A stretch of 64,000 bases of DNA from Anaspis maculata (lineage: Eukaryota > Arthropoda > Insecta > Coleoptera > Scraptiidae), in contig OX421967.1 in the NCBI GenBank assembly GCA_949128115.1, positions 62,074,855 to 62,138,854 on the forward strand, written 5' to 3'. The notes under the pieces were generated by a model that was not told the DNA's origin, made no database searches, and saw nothing but the letters and a program-made list of their open reading frames with translations. A program made the position numbers and the translations under genes. Every line of letters begins with the position of its first letter. Positions within the stretch are counted from its first letter, which is position 1. Shown one piece after another: positions 20,171-28,268 of this stretch.

Positions 20171-20890
20171 TACCTACTGCTTTTGTACGTATGTATAGGT
20201 AGTGCCCGAAGTCTTGACTTTCTGATTATTTGGTGATTGTTATTAGGAAGAAAATACGCGAATATATCTACCACACTACCACAGTCGTGGATTTTACTTC
20301 CTCGTCGTCGTCCTCGTCCTCGGACGATGAAAATGTTGCACTTAGCAGTGCAAACATGAAAAATTGGCAAATGCATCCAATATCCAACCACAAATTAAAA
20401 AAAAAAAAGTTGAGAAATTTCGTCACCTTTTCCAGCATCTGAAGGAAGATTGAACGATTCAAGCCGTTTTTTTTTTGACTAAAAAGAATGCATGTTGAAA
20501 CTTTTGATTATATTCTAGGGAAAATTGTGAGAAGGCTTGAGAAAATATGGAAAAAGTGACACACACAGCCTATATCTAGTGCAGAAAGGTTGATGGCTAC
20601 TTTGAGGTAGGTTCTCAAATGATACAAGCACCTACAGTGTATTCCCGGAAAAATTCATCCACCTTGCAATTTAATTTGATTCAATCTACTAAATGATTCT
20701 GAACTCGATATTTATCTACTGTATTGATCTTCAAACTTAACATATACTTACCTACAAGTGTCGCAAAATAAACTGGACATCGCTGAATTGTGAATTCCTC
20801 TTATCAGACTATCATGAAATACGAGGCTCGTTTTGCGGAATCCAGCTTGATACGTGACATTCGTATTATGCCTTATTGTTGAAAAAAATC
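20171..20890. other. Unannotated stretch with a Ser/Asp-coding run
   Basis: TCGTCG/TCCTCG codons at 20300-20330 give a Ser8-Asp-Asp-Glu run on the plus strand and an acidic SSSEDEDDDEE run on the minus strand. Such runs occur in many transposon and host proteins. Neither frame shows a domain, so no gene is called. Confidence 0.35.
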
Positions 20891-20892
20891 AT

Positions 20893-21090
20893 ACAGGGTG
20901 TTCATTTGAGCAGTTGTCATCGCTGATTTCTCGCCGCCAAAATTTTTTACAGGAAAACGCCGAAACAGGTCGATTTTTGTTTTGAGGGGGACATCTAGAA
21001 CACATATTGCCAGTTTTTCATCTTCAACTTTTTCGCCCCCACACCGTCCTATTTTAAAACTTCAAATGGCATTATGTACTGTAGTGATAC
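20893..21090. repeat. Dispersed repeat starting TACAGGGTGTTCATTTGAG
   Basis: The TACAGGGTGT start is shared with the small elements at 11.8 kb and resembles CTACAGGGTGTC inside the long TIR at 22.9 kb. The opposite terminus could not be found, so boundaries are approximate and the family is unknown. Confidence 0.4.
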
Positions 21091-22270
21091 AGACCTACCC
21101 TTTTTACTTAATTGACTCGTGATGATGGAGAAATTAATGCTTACCCCTTTTATTACTTTTGCTTACAGTTAATTGAATAAATAATTAATGACATCAATCA
21201 ATTCGGCGCCCCGACAGCCTCAAGCCCCAGTGCGTTATGGAATCGTGGCGTGAGTTTCAAGACATGAATCAAACAAGAATAACCAACGACTTTGAAGATC
21301 ATAATTCAATTCATTCCACAACAAAATCATTTAGATCGGAATAATAAATTCTCTCTTACAGTTTTTGGGACTACACTGTCCAGGTAATTTTCTAATTGGC
21401 ATGGCCCGTCCCGAGGACTCTAGGATACAGAATTTATGGCCTAATTGGCGCTGCTAATTGGCTCATGCTACCCTGAAAATCCCTAGGTGAACAAACATCA
21501 CAAATGGCATAATTCTGATGAGGCCACAGTTGACCATTTATCAACTCTTTGGTAGTCGACCTCTATTGCCTATATAATTTAGAATTACTTAACATCATCA
21601 ACCTGTACCGCCACACACACACACACAGCGAGTAGTCGAATTGGCGGAAGGAAAACCTATTTCAATACTGCATTGATTTCAACCCTTTGACGGACGCTTC
21701 GACTTCCAATTGAAACTCGGCTTCAACTCTTTATCTTCCTGATACGGACAATTCAAATCGTGGATCTTGAACAACTCTCGCAGTAAATTAAACAAGTAAA
21801 TTTGCACCTCTAAAGGTGAATTAGCCGCAATGACGTGTAAATTAAATTGACACAGGTAGTGCACACAGCTGGCGTTATCTTGAGTGAGTTGAAGCGTTGA
21901 GTTTATTTCAATCAATAAACTGACTCGATGTTCAATTGTTTGCTATTTTCAAAGGATCACCTTTACAAATTTTTTGAAATATTACTCAATAAATTTTCTG
22001 ATAATTAATAACTCTTCAATTCAATCAAACAATAATCACGGTTAAACTCGTCTTCGTGATGACAATTTCTGCTTGTTAAATACCAGATTATGGTGTTACG
22101 ATGTATCTCGTCTAATTATTTCTTTACGATAACTCTGGGAGGTCTAGTTACATAAGGTTCCTCATCAGCTATTCTAGCTAACAATATATTAGCCGTCTTG
22201 GAGATAAAGATGCGTGCTGCCGTCGCCGTCGGCTGGAACAGGCTGAAAATTGCGAACTAGCTCAAACAGG
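21091..22270. other. AT-rich non-coding stretch
   Basis: It contains a (CA)n tract near 21612-21626 and a 78-codon minus-strand frame at 21679-21915 without a recognisable domain. GGCGCCCCGACAG near 21205 recalls a retroelement primer-binding site, but no LTR ends with it. Confidence 0.4.
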
Positions 22271-22279
22271 CACGGTGGA

Positions 22280-22757
22280 TTACTTCATTCTCAGAGCATC
22301 AGCCTACTGACGTGAAGATATTGCCTTCTTCGGCGCTGCTTCCAGATTGGAAACATCACCAACGCTAGAATCAATAACTTGATGATTTCTTGGAATTCGT
22401 TGTTTTTGTTTATGTTTTCGGGAAGGCTGCGTTTCCCACTGTAGATTTTCTTCTTTGCAATTATCTTTATTGACAAGTACTGTCGATTCAGCGGTAACAC
22501 GACCAATATTAGTCGATTGGTTGTTATTGCCTTGTTAGGTACCTACCTTAGGTTTTTTGCAAGCCACATTTACTTGACCTCCGGCTGATAACGACTTCTG
22601 CTTGGAATCAATGGTTTTTAGTCGAGTAGACTACTTGTGTATCTTTAATAGTGAATGTCGTACCCTGGACGTTTCTCATCCTTTTGATTTGCTCATTAAG
22701 AATAATTATTTTGCTTCGAAGCTCGTCAATCAACAACTCCTTCTGCTTTACAATATA
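22280..22757 (-). pseudogene. PHD-finger/coiled-coil ORF, 3' part, split by a Tc1-like element
   Basis: On the minus strand from 22757 the frame reads IVKQKELLIDELRSKIIILN and continues NEQIKRMRNV, a likely short coiled coil, then GTTFTIKDTQVVYST before a stop near 22613. A further basic Gln/Lys-rich frame follows at 22310-22500. The first frame joins directly to that of 26230-26470 if the 22758-26227 element and one copy of TA are ignored. Combined with the zinc finger encoded there, this resembles the ORF1-like proteins that accompany insect retroelements, but the family is not certain. Stops and frame changes downstream mark it as decayed. Confidence 0.6.
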
Positions 22758-23605
22758 AAGTGGTCAACAAAATAAGTGTCTATGTCGATATTTGTATAGT
22801 TTTTCAAAACTTGACAGCTTTGGAATCTTTCGCGCGATTTTGGATCTGTTTGAACTGGTGGATAGCCTCATTCTTTGGCTATCGGATCCAAGTTTTGCGG
22901 ATATTGAGAAAGCCCAATAAAATTTCTACAGGGTGTCAAATAAAGCAATGCAAAAGTTTTGAAAGTTTCGCTAACCCCCATTTTGCCAAGAAATTTTTTT
23001 GTGGATACCAACACCAAAAATATGAAGAATGATGTATTCTCTCGAAAAGGTTTTCGATTCATCCCCCTATTACTGTTTAAAAAAAAGTTATGCCATTTTT
23101 TCCTCAATCTACACTTTTCGACAATTAACGTTACAACTGGCCATATTATCGAGGCAAATTTGACAACAATTGATACTTTCACTTGAAAAACTGTCCCATG
23201 AAAAACATTTTCTTTACTCACCCCTAAAATGATTATCTACGGTCAGTGCCTAAAGCCCCTGCGGACCGAGTAAGAATGTAGCCTGCTGGAGCTGGAGATG
23301 GAATAGCACTGTATCACATCAGATTTACAACATTAACCATATGAAACCCTCTGATAATGTTTGTTAAGGGTTGTTTTAAAAAAATTGAAAATTGATAACT
23401 TGATAACGAGAAGACCTAGAGGCTACTTTCTTATTTGACGTTCAATCGCATACGGTGACGCATTTTGCAACAAAGTGGGGGTGTGATTCATAGCTACCCT
23501 TACTTAAGGGATGGAAATGTTTTTGTTTAAGTGTTTGGTATCATTTCTTATGGTTTCGTCTGTTCTGAATGCAATTTTGGCAATTAAAATTGATTTTGAA
23601 CAAAT
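22758..23605 (+). repeat. Left long terminal inverted repeat
   Basis: Reverse complement of 25385-26227. Matching landmarks include GGGTGTCAAATAAAGCAATG (CATTGCTTTATTTGACA in the other arm) and CCCTTACTTAAGGGA near 23500, itself palindromic. Frames of up to 117 codons inside the arm show no domain. Confidence 0.85.
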
Positions 23606-23813
23606 GTTACCATTTGAAAGAAAGAATCAAGTTCATAACTTCGGATGGAGTTTTTCTTTATTGTGACAAAATGTTTACAATTGAAAACAATGTTTCCATA
23701 AAATCGATAGAGTTATACTATCAGTAGCGAAAAAAATTGGTACAGCCCAGTTTTAACTTTCAGTTGCTTTCAAACTCGGCGCGGCCAAAGACAGCAAAAA
23801 TTTTGTAGACAAG

Positions 23814-23880
23814 ACTTCCACTGATTTCCACGTAACTTCTACTGACTTCCATGTGATTTCCATTGACCGCCACCATTGTG
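23814..23880. repeat. Degenerate 21-bp repeat inside the Tc1-like element
   Basis: ACTTCCACTGATTTCCACGT, then ACTTCTACTGACTTCCATGT, then ATTTCCATTGACCGCCAC make about three diverged units. They lie between the left arm and the transposase. Confidence 0.55.
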
Positions 23881-24210
23881 TACACCAGACTTCCACTGCG
23901 GTTTACCTATAGAGCAAGCGTAGCCGGAACTATGGACTTGATTTCAAGTTGGAGATACGCCCGCGCCTAGAGTCTCACGCAAAAATAGCCAACTCGCTTG
24001 TCTTCGTGTCTCGGAGGACACGTAAAGCACTCGTTCTTCTTCGGTTAGTGCGCCACGTCACTAGTCACCTCAAACCAAGTAAAAGTGTAACTAGGAACTG
24101 CCTTCGGGTCTCTCCGCAAAATACTCTTCGGCTGCGACTAAAAAAGGAAACACCGTTAGACACGAGGGATATGAAAATATCTTTGAATCACTCACATAAG
24201 TTCATCTTCA

Positions 24211-25227
24211 TCAGTATTTGGTGGGACCTCCTCTAGCTCTAATGAGAGCCGCAACCCTTCGAGGCATACTCTCCACCAGGTTTCGCAAAAACTCCTGAGG
24301 AATAGCATCCCATTCAACCTGAATCGCATCCGCCAAGTCATCAAAATTTTCAATTTGTCCTTCCCTTTCTTTCATATTTCTCTTCATTCTACTCCATACA
24401 TGCTCAATCACATTCATATCAGGAGACAAGGGTGGCCAATCCATTCGCTCAATATTGTGATCCCTCAAAAATTCGGTGAAAATACGTGCACGATGTGGTC
24501 TCGCGTTGTCGTCAACCAGAATGAATCCATCACCGAAGTTTTGCGCGTAGGGGACCACAATATCCCTAATACACAAATCTCGATATCTCTCTCCATTCAT
24601 GCTCTGTCCTCTTAACACCACCAACTCACTCTTTCCTGTCATCGTGATTCCACCCCAAACAGTCACTCCTCCACCTCCAAACGCCACTCTCGCCTCCATG
24701 TGCTCTTCCAAAAATCTTTCATTTCTTCTTCTCCACACCAAAACACGCCCATCCGAATGGAACAAATTGAACTTACTTTCATCCGTAAACAAACATCTAC
24801 CCCATTCAGCTATTCCCCAGTTCTGGTGGTCCCTAGCCCATTGGAGACGCACGGCGCGATGACGTCGGTTCATTAAAGGGCATGAGGCTCTTCTTCTCGC
24901 TCTTAGCCCAGAGTCGTGCAATCTTCGTCTGACAGTTTGGTTTGACAGCTGGATCCCCGTCGTGGCCCTCAACACGTTGTTGATGGCACTTGCAGTAGTG
25001 GTCGGTTTTCTCTGGATCGCCCTTCGAACAAAGCGATCCTGCGCAGCGGTTGTTTTCCGAGTTCTTCCTCCACGACGGTAATTAATGTCTCCAGCTGCCA
25101 GACGTCGAATTGCACGACTTATGGACCTAGAGGAGGTCCTAAAAAGTGCCGCAATGTTGTCGATGGTGTCGCCCCTCTCTCGCATTCGTGCCACGATGGC
25201 TAATTCATCCGGACTTAAACGCGGCAT
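24211..25227 (-). CDS. Tc1-family DD34E transposase, intact
   Basis: The product is 338 aa from the ATG at 25227; a longer frame to 25248 would begin with GTG and is not used. Residues about 4-42 form the first helix-turn-helix (SPDELAIVARMRERGDTIDN onward), about 60-112 the second, with a basic GGRTRK linker between them. The catalytic triad is D149 in LFTDESKFNL, D240 in LVDDNARPH and E275 in NVIEHVW, with exactly 34 residues between the second and third. The Gly-rich AFGGGGVTVWGGI box lies between the first two. Length fits the Tc1 family (about 340 aa). No frameshift or internal stop is present, so cut-and-paste activity is possible. It acts in the nucleus on its TIRs. It starts about 160 bp from the inner edge of the right arm. 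Confidence 0.93.
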   Translation of the reverse strand: MPRLSPDELAIVARMRERGDTIDNIAALFRTSSRSISRAIRRLAAGDINYRRGGRTRKTTAAQDRFVRRAIQRKPTTTASAINNVLRATTGIQLSNQTVRRRLHDSGLRARRRASCPLMNRRHRAVRLQWARDHQNWGIAEWGRCLFTDESKFNLFHSDGRVLVWRRRNERFLEEHMEARVAFGGGGVTVWGGITMTGKSELVVLRGQSMNGERYRDLCIRDIVVPYAQNFGDGFILVDDNARPHRARIFTEFLRDHNIERMDWPPLSPDMNVIEHVWSRMKRNMKEREGQIENFDDLADAIQVEWDAIPQEFLRNLVESMPRRVAALIRARGGPTKY

Positions 25228-25384
25228 TTTACAAATTACTCTGCTCACAATAGCGGAAGAAAAAGGTTTGGTTTTTAAGGTAACATAAGTAAAACGATAA
25301 GTTCTTCAGCTAAAAAGACACATACACAAATGAAAAACCAATCGAACGAGTTTCACCCGAATAGGAGATAATGTTGAATAAAAA

Positions 25385-26227
25385 CAATTTTTAATACCAA
25401 AATTGAATTCAGAAGAGACGAAACCATAAGAAATGAAACCACACACTCCTACAAAAACATTTCCGTCCCTTAAGTAAGGGTTGCTAAGAAGGACACCCCC
25501 ACTACGTTGCAAAATGTGTCACCGTATGCGATTGAACATGAAATAAAAATTTTGTCTCTAGGTCTTTTTCTTCTCAAGTTATCAATTACCAATTTTTTGA
25601 AAACAACCCCTAACAAACAATATCAAAGGGGGTTTGATATGGTTGATGTGGTAAATCTGTTGTGACACAGTACTATCCCATCCTGATGCCCGCTCCAGCA
25701 GGCTACATTCTAAGTCGGTCCGCAGGGGCTTAAGGCACTGACCGTAGATAATAATTTTAGGGGTGAGTAAAGAAAATGTTTTTCATGGGGAAGTTTTTCA
25801 AGTGAAAGTATCAATTGTTGTCAAATTTGCCTCGATAATATGGCCAGTTGTAACGTTAATTGTCGAAAAGTGTAGATTGAGGAAAAAATGGCATAACTTT
25901 TTTTTAAACAGAAATAGGGGGATGAATCGAAAACCTTTTCGAGAGAATACATCATTCTTCATATTTTTGGTGTTGGTATCCACAAAAAAAATTTCTTGGC
26001 AAAATGGGGGCTAGCGAAACTTTCAAAACTTTTGCATTGCTTTATTTGACACTCTGTAGAAATTTTATTGGGCTTTCTCAATATCCGCAAAACTTGAATC
26101 CGATAGCCAAAAAATGAGGCTATCCACCAGTTCAAACAGATCCAAAATCGCGCTAAAGATTCCAAAGCTGTCAAGTTTTGGAAAACTATACAAATATCGA
26201 CATAGACACTTATTTTGTTGACCACTT
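25385..26227 (-). repeat. Right long terminal inverted repeat
   Basis: Reverse complement of 22758-23605, with differences such as ACTCTGTAG here against ACCCTGTAG (complement) in the left arm. The level of divergence says the insertion is not brand new. Confidence 0.85.
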
Positions 26228-26478
26228 TAGTTGAAAACGCGCACGTCCACTCTTCTTGCTTTCTGGGTGGGCTGGGAGTCGGCCAGTGCGTCCCAAAACA
26301 GTTGATCCACATCGGAAGCTGATGACCGGGTCTCAATCGCAGAGCAGCACGTAATAGTGACGTCGTCGATAAAAATGACTGAACAATTGTTGTACAACCT
26401 TGCACAGCTCATGTGAAAAGGGGATCCACACTCGCTACATTTTACACCGGTCTTAACACACTTTTTACACTTTTTTCA
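26228..26478 (-). pseudogene. PHD-finger/coiled-coil ORF, 5' part
   Basis: On the minus strand the frame begins after a stop near 26477 and reads KKCKKCVKTGVKCSECGSPF followed by HMSC and, later, TCC: a C..C...C..C....H..C...CC ligand series of PHD type. It continues to QKARRVDVRVFN at the TA. The first ATG, within the finger, is at 26412. The series resembles the zinc finger of ORF1-like proteins in insect retroelements. Removing the adjacent Tc1-like element and one TA lets the frame run on into 22757-22613. Confidence 0.6.
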
Positions 26479-26625
26479 CTTCCGTTTCAATTTTGATCAG
26501 AGTTTTATTTTGTTTTCATTCAAGTTTTGATTTGCCTTTCCAGTCAAAATTTGCAAAATTTTGGGTGGAGGGTTATGTTTGGTATTCAATTAAAATGCTA
26601 GGTTTTCGGATAGGTGAAAAGGAAA
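26479..26625. other. AT-rich spacer
   Basis: No gene signal. It lies between the PHD-type ORF (leftward) and the first of two rightward core promoters. Confidence 0.4.
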
Positions 26626-26732
26626 TGTTACCGGCCCGGCCGGAAGAGGGTGGAGCTAACGCTCGTCCCTTCGCGCCTATATAAGCCGACGCTTACCTGA
26701 TTCTCCCCAGTCGTTCAGCAGTCCTGAGCCGA
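26626..26732 (+). promoter_or_regulatory. Duplicated core promoter, copy 1
   Basis: TATATAAG at 26678-26685 and CAGT at 26708-26711 are 30 bp apart, the standard TATA-to-initiator distance, and TTCAGCAGTCC follows. The unit starts TGTTACCGGCC. The whole of about 105 bp recurs at 27616-27720 (offset 990 bp) with few differences. It may be the U3/R part of an LTR (it starts with TG) or a duplicated gene promoter. No protein is found downstream in the next kilobase. Confidence 0.65.
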
Positions 26733-26744
26733 CACACATTGTTA

Positions 26745-27600
26745 TCGCCTCGGGTCGTAGTCGGCTGTAGGACTCTCCGGAGTGGGCGGCAACAACGATC
26801 CAGTTAGCTCTCTGTCTCGGGTCGATGGGTCTGTCACGCCGGTGGCAGCTTCTTCAAGGAGTTGCGATGATTTCTTTGTGTTATGTACTCTCTCAGAATG
26901 ACTCGAGATTCGTATTGAGAAATACGTGTGTTTGCGCAGATTAAATGAAACCAAACGTTTAGGATTAAATGCGCCGGTCTCAAGAGGGGAAAGTGGAGTT
27001 ACTTGGGGTTAGTCTCTTGATGAGAGACGAGTTCGAGGGGGAACGTAGAAGATGCAACGATCTCGTCTAGACGCTGGGATTCTCAGAACTAACTGTGAAT
27101 TTCCCAGAACGTGGCTTTATAGTAGGCGCTGGCGCCTGAGTGACCAATGGGCTGAGACAGCGTGACCTCCAGCGGGGGAGTATGCCGGAACTGCACCCCA
27201 AAGACGGCCTGGTGGATGGCCCGAAGCTGGTGGCAACGCGGCTGGTTGCGGGTTTAGGCGGACGGAAGTCCGCTCGGCGGCTGGTTCAGAACTGGTGTGA
27301 TTCGGGCGGCAGTGGATGCCGGGTGCAGCTGGCGGGAGACGGGGTCTCGGCAGGCGGACGATGGTTCTATACTCGAGGGCGGGCGCAAGTAGAGGTGGCT
27401 TGGAAAGCGGGTGGTCACTTGATTCGGTAACACCGGAGCGTGGAATGAAGCGTCTTGAAAATGCAGCGTGATGCGTTGAGCACATGGACGTGGCTGGCGA
27501 AGACTGAACTAGCTGCAGCTGGACGGCGCGTATTTATGTTCTCTCCACAGGGCGTGGCTTGGGCTGGAGCTCAAACATATTCACGTGCTCGATAAGGGGG
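26745..27600. other. GC-rich stretch between duplicated promoters
   Basis: Overlapping frames of about 70-122 codons exist on both strands, as expected of GC-rich DNA, and none carries a domain. Two GGGCGTGGC boxes (about 27550 and 27598) resemble GC/CACCC-type factor sites and lie just upstream of the second promoter. Confidence 0.4.
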
Positions 27601-27615
27601 CGTGGCCCCGCTACT

Positions 27616-27720
27616 TGTTACCGGCCGAGCCGGAAGGAGGTGGAGCCAACGCTCGTCCCTTCGCGCCTATATAAGCTGACGGTTACCTGATTCTGCCCAG
27701 TCGTTCAGCAGTCCCAAGCC
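27616..27720 (+). promoter_or_regulatory. Duplicated core promoter, copy 2
   Basis: TATATAAG at 27668-27675 and CAGT at 27698-27701 keep the same 30-bp spacing as copy 1. Similarity to copy 1 stops just after CAGTCC(C/T)(A/G)AGCC. The expected start is near 27699. The following 560 bp lead through a histone-type stem-loop to a consensus splice donor at 28263. Confidence 0.65.
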
Positions 27721-27815
27721 GGTACGCATCGCCGCATCGACTACGCACCACACGTCCGCAAACGGCCTTCGTCCTGATGCTTCCCATCAACAGTCACCTG
27801 TATCAAGAAACCATT

Positions 27816-27831
27816 GGCCCTTTTCAGGGCC
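27816..27831 (+). promoter_or_regulatory. Histone-mRNA-type 3' stem-loop
   Basis: GGCCCTTTTCAGGGCC forms a 6-bp stem with a TTTC loop, matching the animal replication-dependent histone mRNA 3' end consensus base for base. It lies about 117 nt after the predicted start site of promoter copy 2, so no histone coding sequence fits between. A purine-rich AGAAAGAAAAAG occurs only far downstream (about 28010), not at the usual 10-20 nt. It may be a remnant, a chance hairpin among several here, or the end of a very short non-coding RNA. Confidence 0.5.
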
Positions 27832-27839
27832 AAAGCACC

Positions 27840-27954
27840 GGCCCCCTCGGGGGCCATCGTCCCGAACCGTCCGCTGAGCGGACAACGTCCGCTAGCGAGG
27901 CCTCAGGTCTCACCATCGCCATCGAGAAGGCGTTCCCGCCAGAGCCTGGAGGCT
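27840..27954 (+). other. Cluster of strong hairpins and palindromes
   Basis: GGCCCCCTCGGGGGCC at 27840-27855, GTCCGCTGAGCGGAC at 27869-27883, GAGGCCTC at 27897-27904 and AGCCTGGAGGCT at 27943-27954 follow the stem-loop at 27816. A 100-codon frame from the ATG at 27777 runs through them without a recognisable domain. A transcript from promoter copy 2 would be highly structured here. Confidence 0.55.
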
Positions 27955-28262
27955 CCGCCCTTCAGCCTGGCCGCGCCCCAATCGCCCTTGGTTACAGAAA
28001 CTTATCACCAGAAAGAAAAAGCATCAAGGACGCCAGCATAGACGGTCGCGTTGTGCACCAGTTATATCATAATCTATAAAAAGGATTAATTTTCCCGTTT
28101 ATTCACTTCAATTACGCGCTGTGCGAACATTCTATCTTTATTTGTGTGTGTGTGCAAGTGTGTGTGACTGTTATGCCCTTTTACCCTTCGACGTTCGTGC
28201 ACCACCAGAACGGACCATCCAAGAGCTCTTGACGACTACACGAGGAGACGCCGGACGTCAAG

Positions 28263-28268
28263 GTGAGT
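28263..28268 (+). promoter_or_regulatory. Consensus 5' splice site next to the satellite
   Basis: CAAG|GTGAGT is a full-match donor. It sits 564 bp after the predicted start of promoter copy 2 and about 40-80 bp before satellite-like sequence begins. If used, the satellite array would be intronic. Confidence 0.4.

Larger units (their letters stand above)
22758..26227 (-). mobile_element. Tc1-like transposon with ~845-bp terminal inverted repeats
   Basis: Both ends read inward AAGTGGTCAACAAAATAAG and are flanked by TA (22756-22757 and 26228-26229), as expected of Tc1/mariner insertions. The inverted arms extend to about 23605 and from about 25385, with scattered substitutions and small indels between arms. 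The interior holds an intact DD34E transposase on the minus strand and about 600 bp of other sequence. Typical Tc1 elements are 1.3-2 kb with TIRs from tens of bp to a few hundred; this one is 3470 bp. An alternative is a shorter Tc1 element captured inside a larger foldback element, but no inner TIR pair was found around the transposase. Confidence 0.8.

Noticed and set aside
20268..20462. Acidic minus-strand ORF resembling the start of a Harbinger-type protein
   Set aside because: Only the low-complexity SSSEDEDDDEE run is suggestive; the rest has no similarity I can defend.
21195..21225. Retroelement primer-binding site (GGCGCCCCGACAG)
   Set aside because: It does not start with TGG, and no LTR end or downstream gag was found.
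22868..23221. 117-codon ORF and others inside the long TIR arms
   Set aside because: No domains. Similar frames occur in both arms only because the arms are copies of each other.
27117..27485. ORFs of 122 codons (minus) and 96 codons (plus) in the GC-rich region
   Set aside because: Frames are open on both strands because of base composition; no domain or splice context supports either.
27777..28079. 100-codon ORF after promoter copy 2
   Set aside because: It starts with an ATG near a promoter but is made largely of palindromic hairpin sequence and shows no recognisable domain. Kept only as a remark.
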